Of a DNA stretch of 64,000 nucleotides, positions 53,986-64,000 are shown piece after piece. The notes beneath the pieces were generated by a model. That model did no database searches. It saw only the letters and a list, made by a program, of their open reading frames with translations, and was not told the origin of the DNA. The stretch spans positions 3,596,001-3,660,000 of the forward strand of contig NC_035791.1 of NCBI RefSeq assembly GCF_001653235.2, in the 5' to 3' direction. Position 1 is the first letter of the stretch; each line of letters starts with the position of its first letter. The stretch comes from Pochonia chlamydosporia 170 (taxonomy: Eukaryota; Ascomycota; Sordariomycetes; Hypocreales; Clavicipitaceae). Both the position numbers and the translations under genes were made by a program.

Positions 53986-54307
53986 GGTAGTACGATTGTG
54001 TCCGCGGGATGGAGAGATAAATTCCCAGAGGAGAAATACCTGGATATATATACTATAAGTATGTCCAAGGTAGAATAAAAGTGAGGCGAGTTGCTGTCAG
54101 GTAGTTGCTCAACTTGACGGCAAAAGGGCGCAACCCCGCAGATTAGTCGATGTTAGTATTTGGCCACGAATACGACGAAACTGATCTCGAGATTTTACCA
54201 GGACATATATGTAAAGTAATAGCAAGGCACGGGAATCGAAAAGCAGGCGCAAAAGTTGAGAAAAGTATTAAGTAAACATGAACGCTAATTATTTATTCAC
54301 GGGCCTG
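53986..54307. other. Intergenic
   Basis: Short promoter region of the APH-like gene and 3' flank of the kinase gene. Nothing else is seen. Confidence 0.5.
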
Positions 54308-56080
54308 TCAACCTGAAGCAACCTTTAATCCCCGAATAGCAACCATGGCACCCCAAGCACCAGGATCAGGAGGCAATTCCTGGCCATCATCTGATCCCGC
54401 ACCTACATACGTTGCTCTTCCCAATCTCGGCTTCATCTTCTTTGTTGCCTCTGCCCCGTCAACAGCAGCCTGAACACCATCATTGAAGCCAGACTTGCCC
54501 ATAACTTCGGCAAATGGAATCAAAGTGTCCATAACGGTGCGATCACCAATCTTGGCTGGCGTGTATCGTCGAAGACTGGCGAGTGCGGTAGATAACGCCT
54601 TTGCCCAAAGAGCAACAGGTCCCTCCTTGCCGGCAATGTCAATGTTATTTTCCACTGCTGACCGCAGAGACACAAAGAAGATGCCCAGGATTCCTCCCAG
54701 TGTGCCTCCCATTTTGCTCTCGACAATCTCCTCAAGTTCAAGCAATACTTTCACTACGGATCCAGATTTTGCCAATCCGCTATCCAAGGCAGCAAGCAAG
54801 CTCGTAGCCCCCGTCTTGAGTGTTTCGCCACAGTCGCCATCACCCATCACGGTATCCCACTTTGTCAAGTCGGGTTCCGCGTCCACGAGCTGTGTGCATG
54901 CATTACGTAGCATATTTTCGAGCACAGCGGGGGCAATCTTCAAGTCGCGCTTTTCGTCAATGGTTTTGGGTGCTTCCATGGGAGCATGGACAAGCTGCTC
55001 CTTGCGGCTACGTCGTTTGGCCTGAGATCCAGCCATGGACTCCCAATGAGTGTTGGTTCTGACATCGAAAAAGCTCTTGATGTCTTCCATCGAATACTTG
55101 CAGTTCTTTGAAGCAGCAGTGACGTTGATGACGGAAACAGAAAACGCAGGGGCGTTGAGAGAGGTTTCGAGGAAGCCAGCACAGACTCGAGCCGGTTGGA
55201 TCTTCCAGTCTTGCTCAAGCTGCTCTAGCAACTCGTCGACAAGAGCACCCATCTCCAGATGTGACATGCCTCCAAAGTTGCTGACCAGAAGCATTACCTC
55301 ATCTCCCGAGGCGAACTTGACGTATCCTCGCTCAGGATCATTCTCGTCAAGACAGTGCGTCAAGACTTGCTTGATGAGCTCGGGAGGCGAAGGAGCCGGC
55401 GAAAGCTTCTTGTAGCCAGGCTCGTTGTGAGGGCCAGTTCCAATTTCGACCTCGTTCTCATTGAGCATACCGTGCTCCGTTCGACCGGGGACATGACAAT
55501 GATCCAGAGTTGCCGCAATGGACACAATCTGCTGTGAAAATGCAACGCCCAAATCGTAAACATCGTCAAGAGAGCCGCCAGCTCCCGCAGCACCGCCCAT
55601 GACCTTGAGCACGCCAATCTGGCCTGCCAGACCTCTGCGGCCGACCATGCTGCCTTTCTTTCCGACGGAGACATCGTCGCCACAAATAATCATGCGGCAG
55701 TTGTGTCCTCGCGCATTGGCTTTCTCGTTGGCCAGCCCAAAGTGCAGACAGTCACCGGTGTAATTGGTAATGACGAGAATCGTACCCTTGTCACTGGGAA
55801 CAGCTTCCACGGCAGCTAGAATCTGTTTTGTGCTGGGACTGGCGAAGATGTCTCCCTGGACGGAAGCTGTGAGCATGTTGTTTCCCACGTAGCCAGTCCA
55901 TGCTGGCTCATGGCCAGAGCCACCACCACTGATGATGCTGACTTTGGACTTGTCGTAAGAGGTATCGTACACGACTCGATTGGTTTCATCCAAGTTGAGA
56001 CTGGGATTGTACGTAATAATACCCTTCAATGCCTTGTTGACAAGACCGTCAGGGGAATTGAAGAGATGACGTTTCGACAT
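54308..56080 (-). CDS. Dihydroxyacetone kinase family, candidate L-erythrulose kinase
   Basis: Single exon, 590 residues, full length for the ATP-dependent two-domain enzyme. The DhaK domain (1 to about 340) contains SGGGSGHEPAWTGYVG, ITNYTGDCLHFG and the substrate-binding His218 in EIGTGPHNEPG, which forms a hemiaminal with the ketose. The DhaL domain (about 380-590) contains the Mg-ADP motif MGDGDCGETL (Asp414, Asp416), GGTLGGILGIF and DRTVMDTL. The C-terminus is not a PTS1. Fungal members phosphorylate dihydroxyacetone; relatives such as Yarrowia EYK1 act on L-erythrulose. Two sugar-phosphate isomerase genes of the kind used for erythrulose phosphates stand next to it, and it is divergent from the RpiB gene across 760 bp, so the erythrulose role is preferred. 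Biochemistry is needed to separate the two. Confidence 0.93.
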   Translation of the reverse strand: MSKRHLFNSPDGLVNKALKGIITYNPSLNLDETNRVVYDTSYDKSKVSIISGGGSGHEPAWTGYVGNNMLTASVQGDIFASPSTKQILAAVEAVPSDKGTILVITNYTGDCLHFGLANEKANARGHNCRMIICGDDVSVGKKGSMVGRRGLAGQIGVLKVMGGAAGAGGSLDDVYDLGVAFSQQIVSIAATLDHCHVPGRTEHGMLNENEVEIGTGPHNEPGYKKLSPAPSPPELIKQVLTHCLDENDPERGYVKFASGDEVMLLVSNFGGMSHLEMGALVDELLEQLEQDWKIQPARVCAGFLETSLNAPAFSVSVINVTAASKNCKYSMEDIKSFFDVRTNTHWESMAGSQAKRRSRKEQLVHAPMEAPKTIDEKRDLKIAPAVLENMLRNACTQLVDAEPDLTKWDTVMGDGDCGETLKTGATSLLAALDSGLAKSGSVVKVLLELEEIVESKMGGTLGGILGIFFVSLRSAVENNIDIAGKEGPVALWAKALSTALASLRRYTPAKIGDRTVMDTLIPFAEVMGKSGFNDGVQAAVDGAEATKKMKPRLGRATYVGAGSDDGQELPPDPGAWGAMVAIRGLKVASG

Positions 56081-56840
56081 TGTTGGTAGCTTCTTTGGTC
56101 CAATTGATCACCAACTTCACAGCAAACGTATGTCTGACGAAACAGATTTCAGCAGGAACAAGCAGATTAAAAGTCTAGAGAGCTCTTCCGCTCCTCGGAG
56201 CTTGTTTGAATCAGGGCAACGCGACTTCCTGTCTCCTGGTGGCGTTGCCCAGGACGGGCTTCACACCGTTGCATCACAGTGACATGCATTCAGTCCATTA
56301 CTATCAGTCTCGGATCCTGCAATCGTACAAAGCTCCCGCAAACAATCTTGAACTCCTGGTATGGCTCTACAAAGTCCCCGCATATTCTGCCCCTCATTGA
56401 TGTTCTCATGACATCAAAACTCCTAGCTCCAGTGTCGAGTCTCCAGCTTTCAGGGCAACTAAAGTCGATCGGATTTCCAGATTCGGAAATCCGCATTCGC
56501 CACTCGTTGTCTCGACGGGCGACAGTCCACCACAACCACTGTGGTTTAGAGGGTATCGGGGGTCACTTTATTCACTGGGGCTCGGATTATATTGGTTCTG
56601 GCAGGGTCCATTGACGTTGTGGTGATGCCGTTCGAAGGGACGAGAAGCTTGCGAAGCCGGATGGTAGTGGGGAGTGTGTTTCGTGGCGGCCGAGGGACTG
56701 GAAGTGAAGGCGCATTTCTTTCCTTTGCCTGTTTAATTCTTGACGAACATTTCTTTTGACGCAAAATAATTGAATTCTCTTCATTTCAACCTCCTTTTGT
56801 TGTTACCATCACTTCCATACTAGACACAAACGAAAGCAAG
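56081..56840. promoter_or_regulatory. Divergent promoter, kinase / RpiB-type isomerase
   Basis: 760 bp with no supported gene, placed so that one regulatory region could drive both genes. Two 10-15 bp AT-rich patches flank the start codons. Confidence 0.45.
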
Positions 56841-57372
56841 ATGTCACCATCATGGAGGATCGTCATGGGGTGCGATGTAAGTCCACCATTTTCACAAAAC
56901 GCCCCAAATTGCAAAGAAGACACGCTGATGAAGAGGGTTACTACAGGAAGCCGGAGTTTCATACAAGGATGCCATCAAGCGTGATTTCGAGTCCGACAAC
57001 CGAGTCACAGAAGTCATTGATGTCGGTTCCAAAGAATCCAGCGACAAGACAGCCTACCCGTTACGAGCTGCCGCCGCCGCCAGAATGGTTGCTGAAGGCA
57101 AAGCCGATCGTGCACTGCTCATCTGCGGAACTGGACTGGGAGTTGCGATTGCCGCAAACAAGGTCAAGGGAATCCGAGCCGTAACCGCACATGACAGCTT
57201 CAGCGTGGAGCGCAGCGTGCTCAGCAACAACGCCCAGGTGTTGTGTATGGGCGAGCGTGTGGTCGGGCTTGAACTAGCCCGAAGGCTGGCAAAGGAGTGG
57301 CTCGGGTATGAATTTGACACGAAGAGCGCGAGTGCGAAGAAGGTTGATGAAATTACGAACCTGGAGGCTTAA
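56841..57372 (+). CDS. RpiB/LacAB-type sugar-phosphate isomerase, candidate erythrulose-4-phosphate isomerase
   Basis: Two exons, 56841-56876 (12 codons) and 56947-57372, with a 70-bp intron; 153 residues, standard for RpiB. The splice gives VMGCDEAGVSYK, equivalent to the GADHAG start motif of the family. Cys72 in LICGTGLG is the catalytic base position and the GTGxG anion hole is intact. VTAHDSFSV (His94, Asp95) and [10 protein letters not shown] complete the active site. RpiB proteins interconvert ribose-5-P and ribulose-5-P, but bacterial EryI and Yarrowia EYI2 are RpiB-type erythrulose-4-phosphate isomerases. Fungi normally use RpiA for the pentose pathway, so this copy next to a Dak-type kinase and a TIM-like gene points to tetrose metabolism. 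Confidence 0.9.
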
Positions 57373-57995
57373 GGGTGAATGGATGAATGATGGAAGGGGT
57401 TTACATGGACATTTGGAGCGAAATTCTTGTCATTGAGTACGAGATGATTATTTCATAGAGAGCAATAATAGTGACCATGATTACGATATTAGTTTGCAAC
57501 GTGATGCCGAACTTGTCTTTGTCATGGAGGATCAAGGATGGATGATGGATAATGGAGGGGGTCAAGCCAAGCTAGATGGCGACCGGGATGAAGTCCGCGA
57601 CACACGGGAAGTAGCCGTAAGCGCGAAACAAGAAATGGTAATTTTGGCATTCCCATTCAACCATTCTGCGACTCCAGCGGCCGTTCCAGAATCGTCGGCT
57701 TCTTTGGTTTTGTTTTAGGGTCCGGTTGCCGGTTTTCCCAAAAGGGAAACGGAACCTCTGGATCTGTGGATGAAATTCCCCCGGCGCCGGAGCTTTCATT
57801 TCGGCCCGCAATGAGATGCGCCCAACTCCGGGGTTCCTCAGTCTCGTGAACAGCAAACTTTCATCATTGCACAAGACAACAGATACGCTTGCAGACGATT
57901 GGAATTTGCCTCGACTGCACCTTGCTCGTTTCTCATCTGCATGCCAACTCATTCGTAACGTCAACTCGCACCCAATTCCAAATAACCAAGTCGCA
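57373..57995. other. Intergenic, RpiB to TIM-like gene
   Basis: About 620 bp in tandem orientation. The in-frame ATG at 57816 precedes the TIM-like gene but is rejected as its start. Nothing else is seen. Confidence 0.5.
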
Positions 57996-58769
57996 ATGGC
58001 AACAACACCTCCCGCCCGCCGGCTCATCGGCCTCTCGACAAAAATGTACTTTTCACAATCACACAACCGCGAAGTCACACAAGGCTTCCTCACTCACCTC
58101 TCCAGCATCACCGCAGAGTCGCTCTCCGACGTCGACATCTTCATCATCCCCGACTTTGTGTCCCTCACCGAAACCATCAACCTCCTCAAGTCATCCCCCG
58201 TCCCGATCTGGCCCGGAGCCCAGGACTGCCACTGGGAAGACAGCGGCGCATTCACAGGCGAAGTGAGTCCCGCTGTGCTGAGCGAAGTTGGCGTCAAGAT
58301 TGTGGAAGTTGGACACGCCGAGCGACGGAGGCTGTTTGGCGAAGATGACGCAACGGTGGCGAAGAAAGCTGCTGCGGTGAGCAGGAACGGCATGATTCCC
58401 CTGGTGTGTATCGGAGAGCAGACACGGGGGGATATTGGCGTTGCTGTTGATGAGTGTCAGACGCAGGTTGAGGCGGTGATGGGGGGTGTGCCGTCGACGG
58501 CGGAAGTGGCTTTGGCGTATGAGCCGGTTTGGGCGATTGGAGCGAGTGAACCTGCTGGGGAGGAACATGTCCTGCGGGTGGTTGAAGGGATTAGACGGCT
58601 TGATTGTGTGAAGTCGAGACGGGGAGTTACGAGGGTGGTTTACGGTGGGAGTGCGGGACCTGGGCTGTATGAACGGTTGAAGACTGGCCTTGATGGGTTG
58701 TTTTTGGGGAGGTTTGGTCATGATCCGGAGAGGTTTGTGAAGACGATTCGGGAAGTTGCAGAGGCTTAA
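57996..58769 (+). CDS. Triosephosphate-isomerase-like protein, candidate erythrulose-1-phosphate isomerase
   Basis: Single exon, 257 residues from the ATG at 57996. An upstream in-frame ATG at 57816 would add 60 residues with no TIM homology. TIM-barrel active-site residues are kept: Lys16 (GLSTKMYF), His107 (EVGHAERR) and Glu176 (AYEPVWAIG), with YGGSAGPG near the phosphate site. The glycolytic enzyme's NWK start is replaced by STK, and GHSERR by GHAERR, as expected of a diverged paralog. Bacterial EryH and Yarrowia EYI1 are such TIM-like enzymes acting on L-erythrulose-1-phosphate. The neighbours (kinase, RpiB-type isomerase) support that reading. It is unlikely to be the housekeeping TPI, which usually has several introns and the NWKMN motif. 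Confidence 0.88.
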   Translation: MATTPPARRLIGLSTKMYFSQSHNREVTQGFLTHLSSITAESLSDVDIFIIPDFVSLTETINLLKSSPVPIWPGAQDCHWEDSGAFTGEVSPAVLSEVGVKIVEVGHAERRRLFGEDDATVAKKAAAVSRNGMIPLVCIGEQTRGDIGVAVDECQTQVEAVMGGVPSTAEVALAYEPVWAIGASEPAGEEHVLRVVEGIRRLDCVKSRRGVTRVVYGGSAGPGLYERLKTGLDGLFLGRFGHDPERFVKTIREVAEA

Positions 58770-59559
58770 TCGAGTTGTGGTTGTAGGAAATTGAAGCGAG
58801 TGTTTAGACGGATAGTGCATATTGTGCGAGTTTATTATTGTTGGAACATATCAATATATCCGTCCAAATTCAACTTTTATTCTGTGTCAAGGTCTTGCTG
58901 TTCTTGCTGACAATTCATTGACAATAAACTACGAATATTGCTCTCACAATGCCATTTTTATGTTTTGATACACCAACTTAATGGGCTGCATTATCAGAGC
59001 TTCTCGATTCCCCACCATTCAGATCCACACCATCGAAAGTCCTCGCATCATCTAATACCACACTGATTCGCTCACTTTCATTCCGTACCCCTCACATGTT
59101 TCCGTAGCTGCTTGGCTACCTAGCCGTGAGCTCATTGAACTGTACCTGCAGTATCAATGCCAGCAGACAAGACGAGACCGGAACTGTGCTTTAATTGAAA
59201 GTGGAGAGAAGTGCTTCCATTGCGTCAAATTTACAACGTGAATACGGTAAGTACCGGGTAAAGGCGGACAGCCCCGCTTCGAATGGAGCCGGAGGTCGGC
59301 TCTTGGCCAACGGCATTGGTGATGATTGACTTTGGTGGTTTCCCACTGGATGTACATGTACGGAGCACATATAGATGAGCAACTTTATTCGACCCCGCCG
59401 AGAGGTTGAATCAGGAATGTGAGATATAAAACCCCTCATGCAACCCCTCTCTCGATGTCCAACAGAATCCTGTTTCTCCAACTTCGTATCACTTCGAAAT
59501 CTATCGATTGTTAACCAACGTCAGATCTACCAGAAAGCACAACTTGTCTGTTGAGAAAC
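58770..59559. other. Intergenic upstream of THI4
   Basis: About 790 bp containing the 3' flank of the TIM-like gene and the THI4 promoter. No gene is supported. Confidence 0.5.
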
Positions 59560-59646
59560 ATGCCCCATCTAGGAAATAGGTATACAGAACTGGATTCTAA
59601 CACTTACAGGCGCAGATTTACTCAACCGGTACACCACACCCCGTGA
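59560..59646 (+). promoter_or_regulatory. THI4 leader uORF 1 (28 codons plus stop)
   Basis: ATG at 59560, TGA at 59644-59646. It crosses a possible alternative splice donor (GTATAC at 59580). If translated it would lower initiation at the THI4 ATG. Confidence 0.45.
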
Positions 59647-59708
59647 TTTAGCAGCAATCATGGCTTCCTTCCGTGGTAGAATATCCAATCATGATCATCC
59701 TTCTTCAG

Positions 59709-60967
<1,259 letters not shown>

Positions 60968-63355
60968 AGGTTGAAAGAATGACTTGAGGAAACAAAAAAC
61001 AAATGGTTTGCTTGGTTTTTGGAATCAATATGTTGCTGATAACGTCATTCATTTAATACGCCCGTCAGATATGTAGCTGGCATCAAAATTGAATCAAAAT
61101 TGCCATCTCCTGAATGTCGTAAACTTGTTGACCTTGTGATCACACGTGTAGGATTAGAGTGTTGGTTTAGTTGTTGACGCCTGGGGACTGCCTCAACCAG
61201 AGTCTTAGGCACGAGTGCGTCAACAGGTTGATCCTGAGCAGCACTAACGGCCTTGCTTTTTTCATGTACACTTTCGGGCAGCAACATGGCAAAACGCCCT
61301 ATTGTAATTCTCTTACGTTGTCGGCCAACTTCCAAATTGATGGTGCTGCAGGCGGGCCGTGTTGGCGTTATGCATAGAACTTTGACCCAAGCACGTGGTT
61401 TTCAGCTGCGTAAGGCGGCTAGGACGAATTGTAGGATCTCGAGTTGCCTTTTGCTGTCACAGTGCAGTGCAAAGTAGTGGTCATTGTCCAGGATTTTCAT
61501 TGGCATTTGTTATTGTCGTTGTGCTCGGGCCCAGTGGTTGACTTTGTACCTGCCACCCATGCCATGTGTGCCATGATTCAGAACTGGGTTTCGAAGCAAA
61601 GCGCTGGCTCAGCTGCTTTGCCAATTCGATATTCAATACATATGGCAGAAACGATTCTTGACGTCCGATTGAGTGGGCGTATAAGCCCATTGACTTCAGG
61701 ATGTCTTGTCTGGGATACCTAAATAGACCAACATAGTAGAAATAGATCAGTCAAGCCATACAGGATAAAATACGAGTTTCCCAGATTCAAGAGGGCGACT
61801 GGCTCTGGATAGTGCGTGGGCCGTTGCCCTTTGGATGTGATTGGGATGGACAGTAATGGTGACCTATAAGTTGGCCGACACAGTGGGATGTCTCATGGGG
61901 TTATGTTGGCGAGTATTGGGACTCACACGGGCCGCGCGCTATTTTGTGCACATAATGAAAGGCGTGCTGGAGTAGTTAGAGTTCCCCGAAGTTCGAGACT
62001 TATCTCTGTACCTTATTCAACGTGTCCACATGGCGACCATGCCAGCGGCTAATTGAGCAACGATTTACTCTCTAGAACCTGGCCGTCCCACAGAGAATGG
62101 TCTTCTTGTCGACTCGTGGACCACGGTGCCTCCAACCCATGGGAGGTGATGAAGCGCGATGCCCCCAGAAATGTCGCATGCAACACATCCCAGCGACATC
62201 GACCTTGGCCATAAGTGAATCAACGAAACTGCACCGGTTGAGCAGCTCCAATTGCCGGCTGGCTGATTGCTTCATTTTGGGCTTTCCTAGGTCCAAGCCA
62301 AAGAGCAAAGCTCAGTGACATACCCAGTAATTTATGCTGTACACGAGACCCACCTGGTGACATTTTATGCCTGCGATGCAACTTGATGCCAAGCAAGGAG
62401 AATGGCGCAATAATTTCGACGGCATTGGTCCCGACCCGAGAATCTGGAACAGCTTTAGGGAACGCCTTCACGCTGGGGGCATAAACTAGGCTGGATTTCT
62501 AACGAACCATATATCGTTACTTGGTTTTATCCGGCAATAAAAGATCGGCTGAGGAGGAAATGTAATGTGGCGTGGTTGCGGTTCTGCCATGGCCAGGTCT
62601 AAAGTAGCTTCGGCCAACTTTGTTGAGGGTCAAGTTTGAATTGGTGGTGGTCTGGCAGGGCTGGCCAGTCACATTTTGTCTTTTCATGTTTTGCTGGCCG
62701 GGTCGGCCCTTGCACGTGCCAGCTATGGCGTTGGAGGTCCCTGAAGGCGACCTTGGTGATCACTTGGTGATCAATTGAGATCTGACACGTTCAAGTATAC
62801 GGAAGCTGATGGTGAATCCCGGGCACCGTTGTGTCTGTCAGAATAAAGGGACAGCAGATGCACACATACAAGACCAACAGCAGGTACAGACTCGATTATT
62901 GTCCTCGAGTCTTATTGTTTTTCCGACTCCGCGAGTGTTCAAAGGAAGGAACGCGGGAAGCAACAGCTCTGTTTGGCTATAAAGGTTTCTAGTGCTGCTT
63001 TTGGGTTCTCCGGGGATCAACCGTGATATTGCTGATTGAGCCCAACAAGGCGCAGGCCGTGGGTTACAAGGATCTAAAGCGGCGCTGCTGCACTTGCCAA
63101 TCTAGGACGTACAGTGAATGGATGCAACTCAGTAGACCCTGGCCGTCTCCTCCCCGCCTCGCGCCACTCTACCCGCCCAACGGCCCACGGATCAATAGAT
63201 CGGTCAACTCGTGACCCTCCTATTATTGTTCCCAGTTTTGCCGAGAATGTTCGCCGACACACTTCCAAGTCCACAGATCCAATCGATAGGCCGACGAGAC
63301 GCCTTTGACGCCAAAGCATTGAACCACCACACGCCGATAGACTCAGGTCACGGCC
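60968..63355. other. Intergenic between THI4 and the terminal regulator
   Basis: About 2.4 kb with only short ORFs; no supported gene, RNA or repeat. The stretch near 63100-63350 is probably leader of the Zn2Cys6 gene. Confidence 0.5.
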
Positions 63356-64000
63356 ATGGACGGTGACAGCTCCGGCTCCAGCATTCCGGGCCATGCGCCC
63401 GCTCATGCGGCTCATCCTCATTCTCATTCTCACGGCCACAGTCATGGTCATGGTCATGGCCAAGCCCATGGTCATTCCCCGGGAGAGCGGTCCGACGCCA
63501 TCTCTGACGCGGGAGCCCAAAATCGTCCCCGCAAATTTGTGATACAAAGCACCTTTGGAGTCCCACGAGAGAGGAGGAGTCGCAAGAGTCGTCCATGTGA
63601 TGCATGTCGCCGCCGGAAGACTGCATGTATCATCACTACGGAGCCCCCATGTAAGTAATACACTACTCCGTACGTCTTGACTCGTTTTTCGGTCAGGCCT
63701 GCGTCTTGATCGCATGTCATTGGTGCCCAAAACGGCCAGCCAAGTGTCGTCCCCAATCTAATATCATATCAAGGTGCCTTTTGTAAGAGTAGGGGGATAG
63801 TGTGTCAGTCTACATCGACGACGGACGGACCACCTGTGAGGCAACAGTCTGGTTCAGACCATGGTTCAACGCAACCTGCAAGCACAAACCACTCTCTCCA
63901 GGATTTCAGCCCCGGTGGCCCAGGAGAACGGGATTCGACAGATAATCTGGCCAGTCCGAACACTACAAAGTCCAGCCCTAGACCTGTCACTTCACCTTCC
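63356..64000 (+). CDS. Zn2Cys6 transcription factor with His-rich N-terminus (partial, runs off window)
   Basis: Exon 1 is 63356-63650; the next exon starts at 63774 after a 123-bp intron and is still open at the window end. Splicing completes the zinc cluster: Cys81, 84, 91, 99, 102 and 109 with spacing x2, x6, x7, x2, x6, flanked by a basic RERRSRKSR stretch. Residues 12-43 are a His/Gly array (HSHSHGHSHGHGHG type), unusual for this class and able in principle to bind metal. After the cluster comes a Ser/Pro/Thr/Gln-rich linker. The regulatory domain lies outside the window, so targets cannot be inferred. It is 2.4 kb from THI4, too far and too little evidence to tie it to thiamine control. 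Confidence 0.85.

Noticed and set aside
57816..57995. Upstream in-frame ATG for the TIM-like gene
   Set aside because: The added 60 residues show no TIM homology or targeting pattern; the barrel starts right after the ATG at 57996.

Overview
The window looks like one contig segment of a filamentous ascomycete, most likely a Sordariomycete and probably in the order Hypocreales; I cannot name the species. The evidence is 53 to 76 bp spliceosomal introns with GTAAGT-like donors and CTAAC/CTAAT branch points, fungal-only families (Zn2Cys6 regulators, the ENA P-type ATPase, MedA/Ren1, CRH-type GH16, GH128, an ArAE-type exporter), a fungal TPP riboswitch inside an intron, and an inverted-repeat element carrying CpA-to-TpA (RIP-like) changes.

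Layout. 0.2-2.8 kb: SulP anion transporter (-). 3.8-4.4 kb: a 552-bp element with long inverted repeats and a TA target duplication. 4.6-11.7 kb: nitrilase (-), Zn2Cys6 regulator (+) and aromatic-acid-exporter-like protein (+), a possible nitrile or aromatic-acid module. 12.4-13.8 kb: peroxisomal 3-ketoacyl-CoA thiolase (-). 15.5-16.5 kb: GH128 glucanase-like secreted protein (+). 16.5-19.2 kb: a long promoter rich in PacC-type hexamers, leading into an ENA-type Na+/K+ ATPase (+, to 22.7 kb). 23.4-24.4 kb: beta-carbonic anhydrase (-). 26.0-28.6 kb: GH78 rhamnosidase (+). 29.5-30.5 kb: CRH-like GH16 (+). 32.3-35.0 kb: the developmental regulator MedA/Ren1 (-).

From 35 to 51.8 kb the sequence is almost gene-free. 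Inside this desert an AT-rich island (45.6-46.5 kb) holds a three-exon gene for a 97-residue, six-cysteine secreted protein. It is invisible to single-frame ORF scanning and is followed on its 5' side by a large TACAA/TTGTA palindrome.

51.8-54.0 kb: two convergent intronless genes of bacterial-looking type (squalene-cyclase-like toroid protein; APH-fold phosphotransferase). 54.3-58.8 kb: a dihydroxyacetone-kinase-family kinase, an RpiB-type isomerase and a TIM-like isomerase, matching the erythrulose kinase and erythrulose-phosphate isomerase set of tetritol (erythritol) catabolism. 59.5-61.0 kb: THI4 thiazole synthase with two leader uORFs and a TPP riboswitch in a 5'-UTR intron. 63.4-64.0 kb: the 5' part of a His-rich Zn2Cys6 regulator, cut by the window edge.

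Gene models were spliced by eye; every multi-exon model keeps one frame end to end. Functional calls rest on recognised motifs, not on searches.
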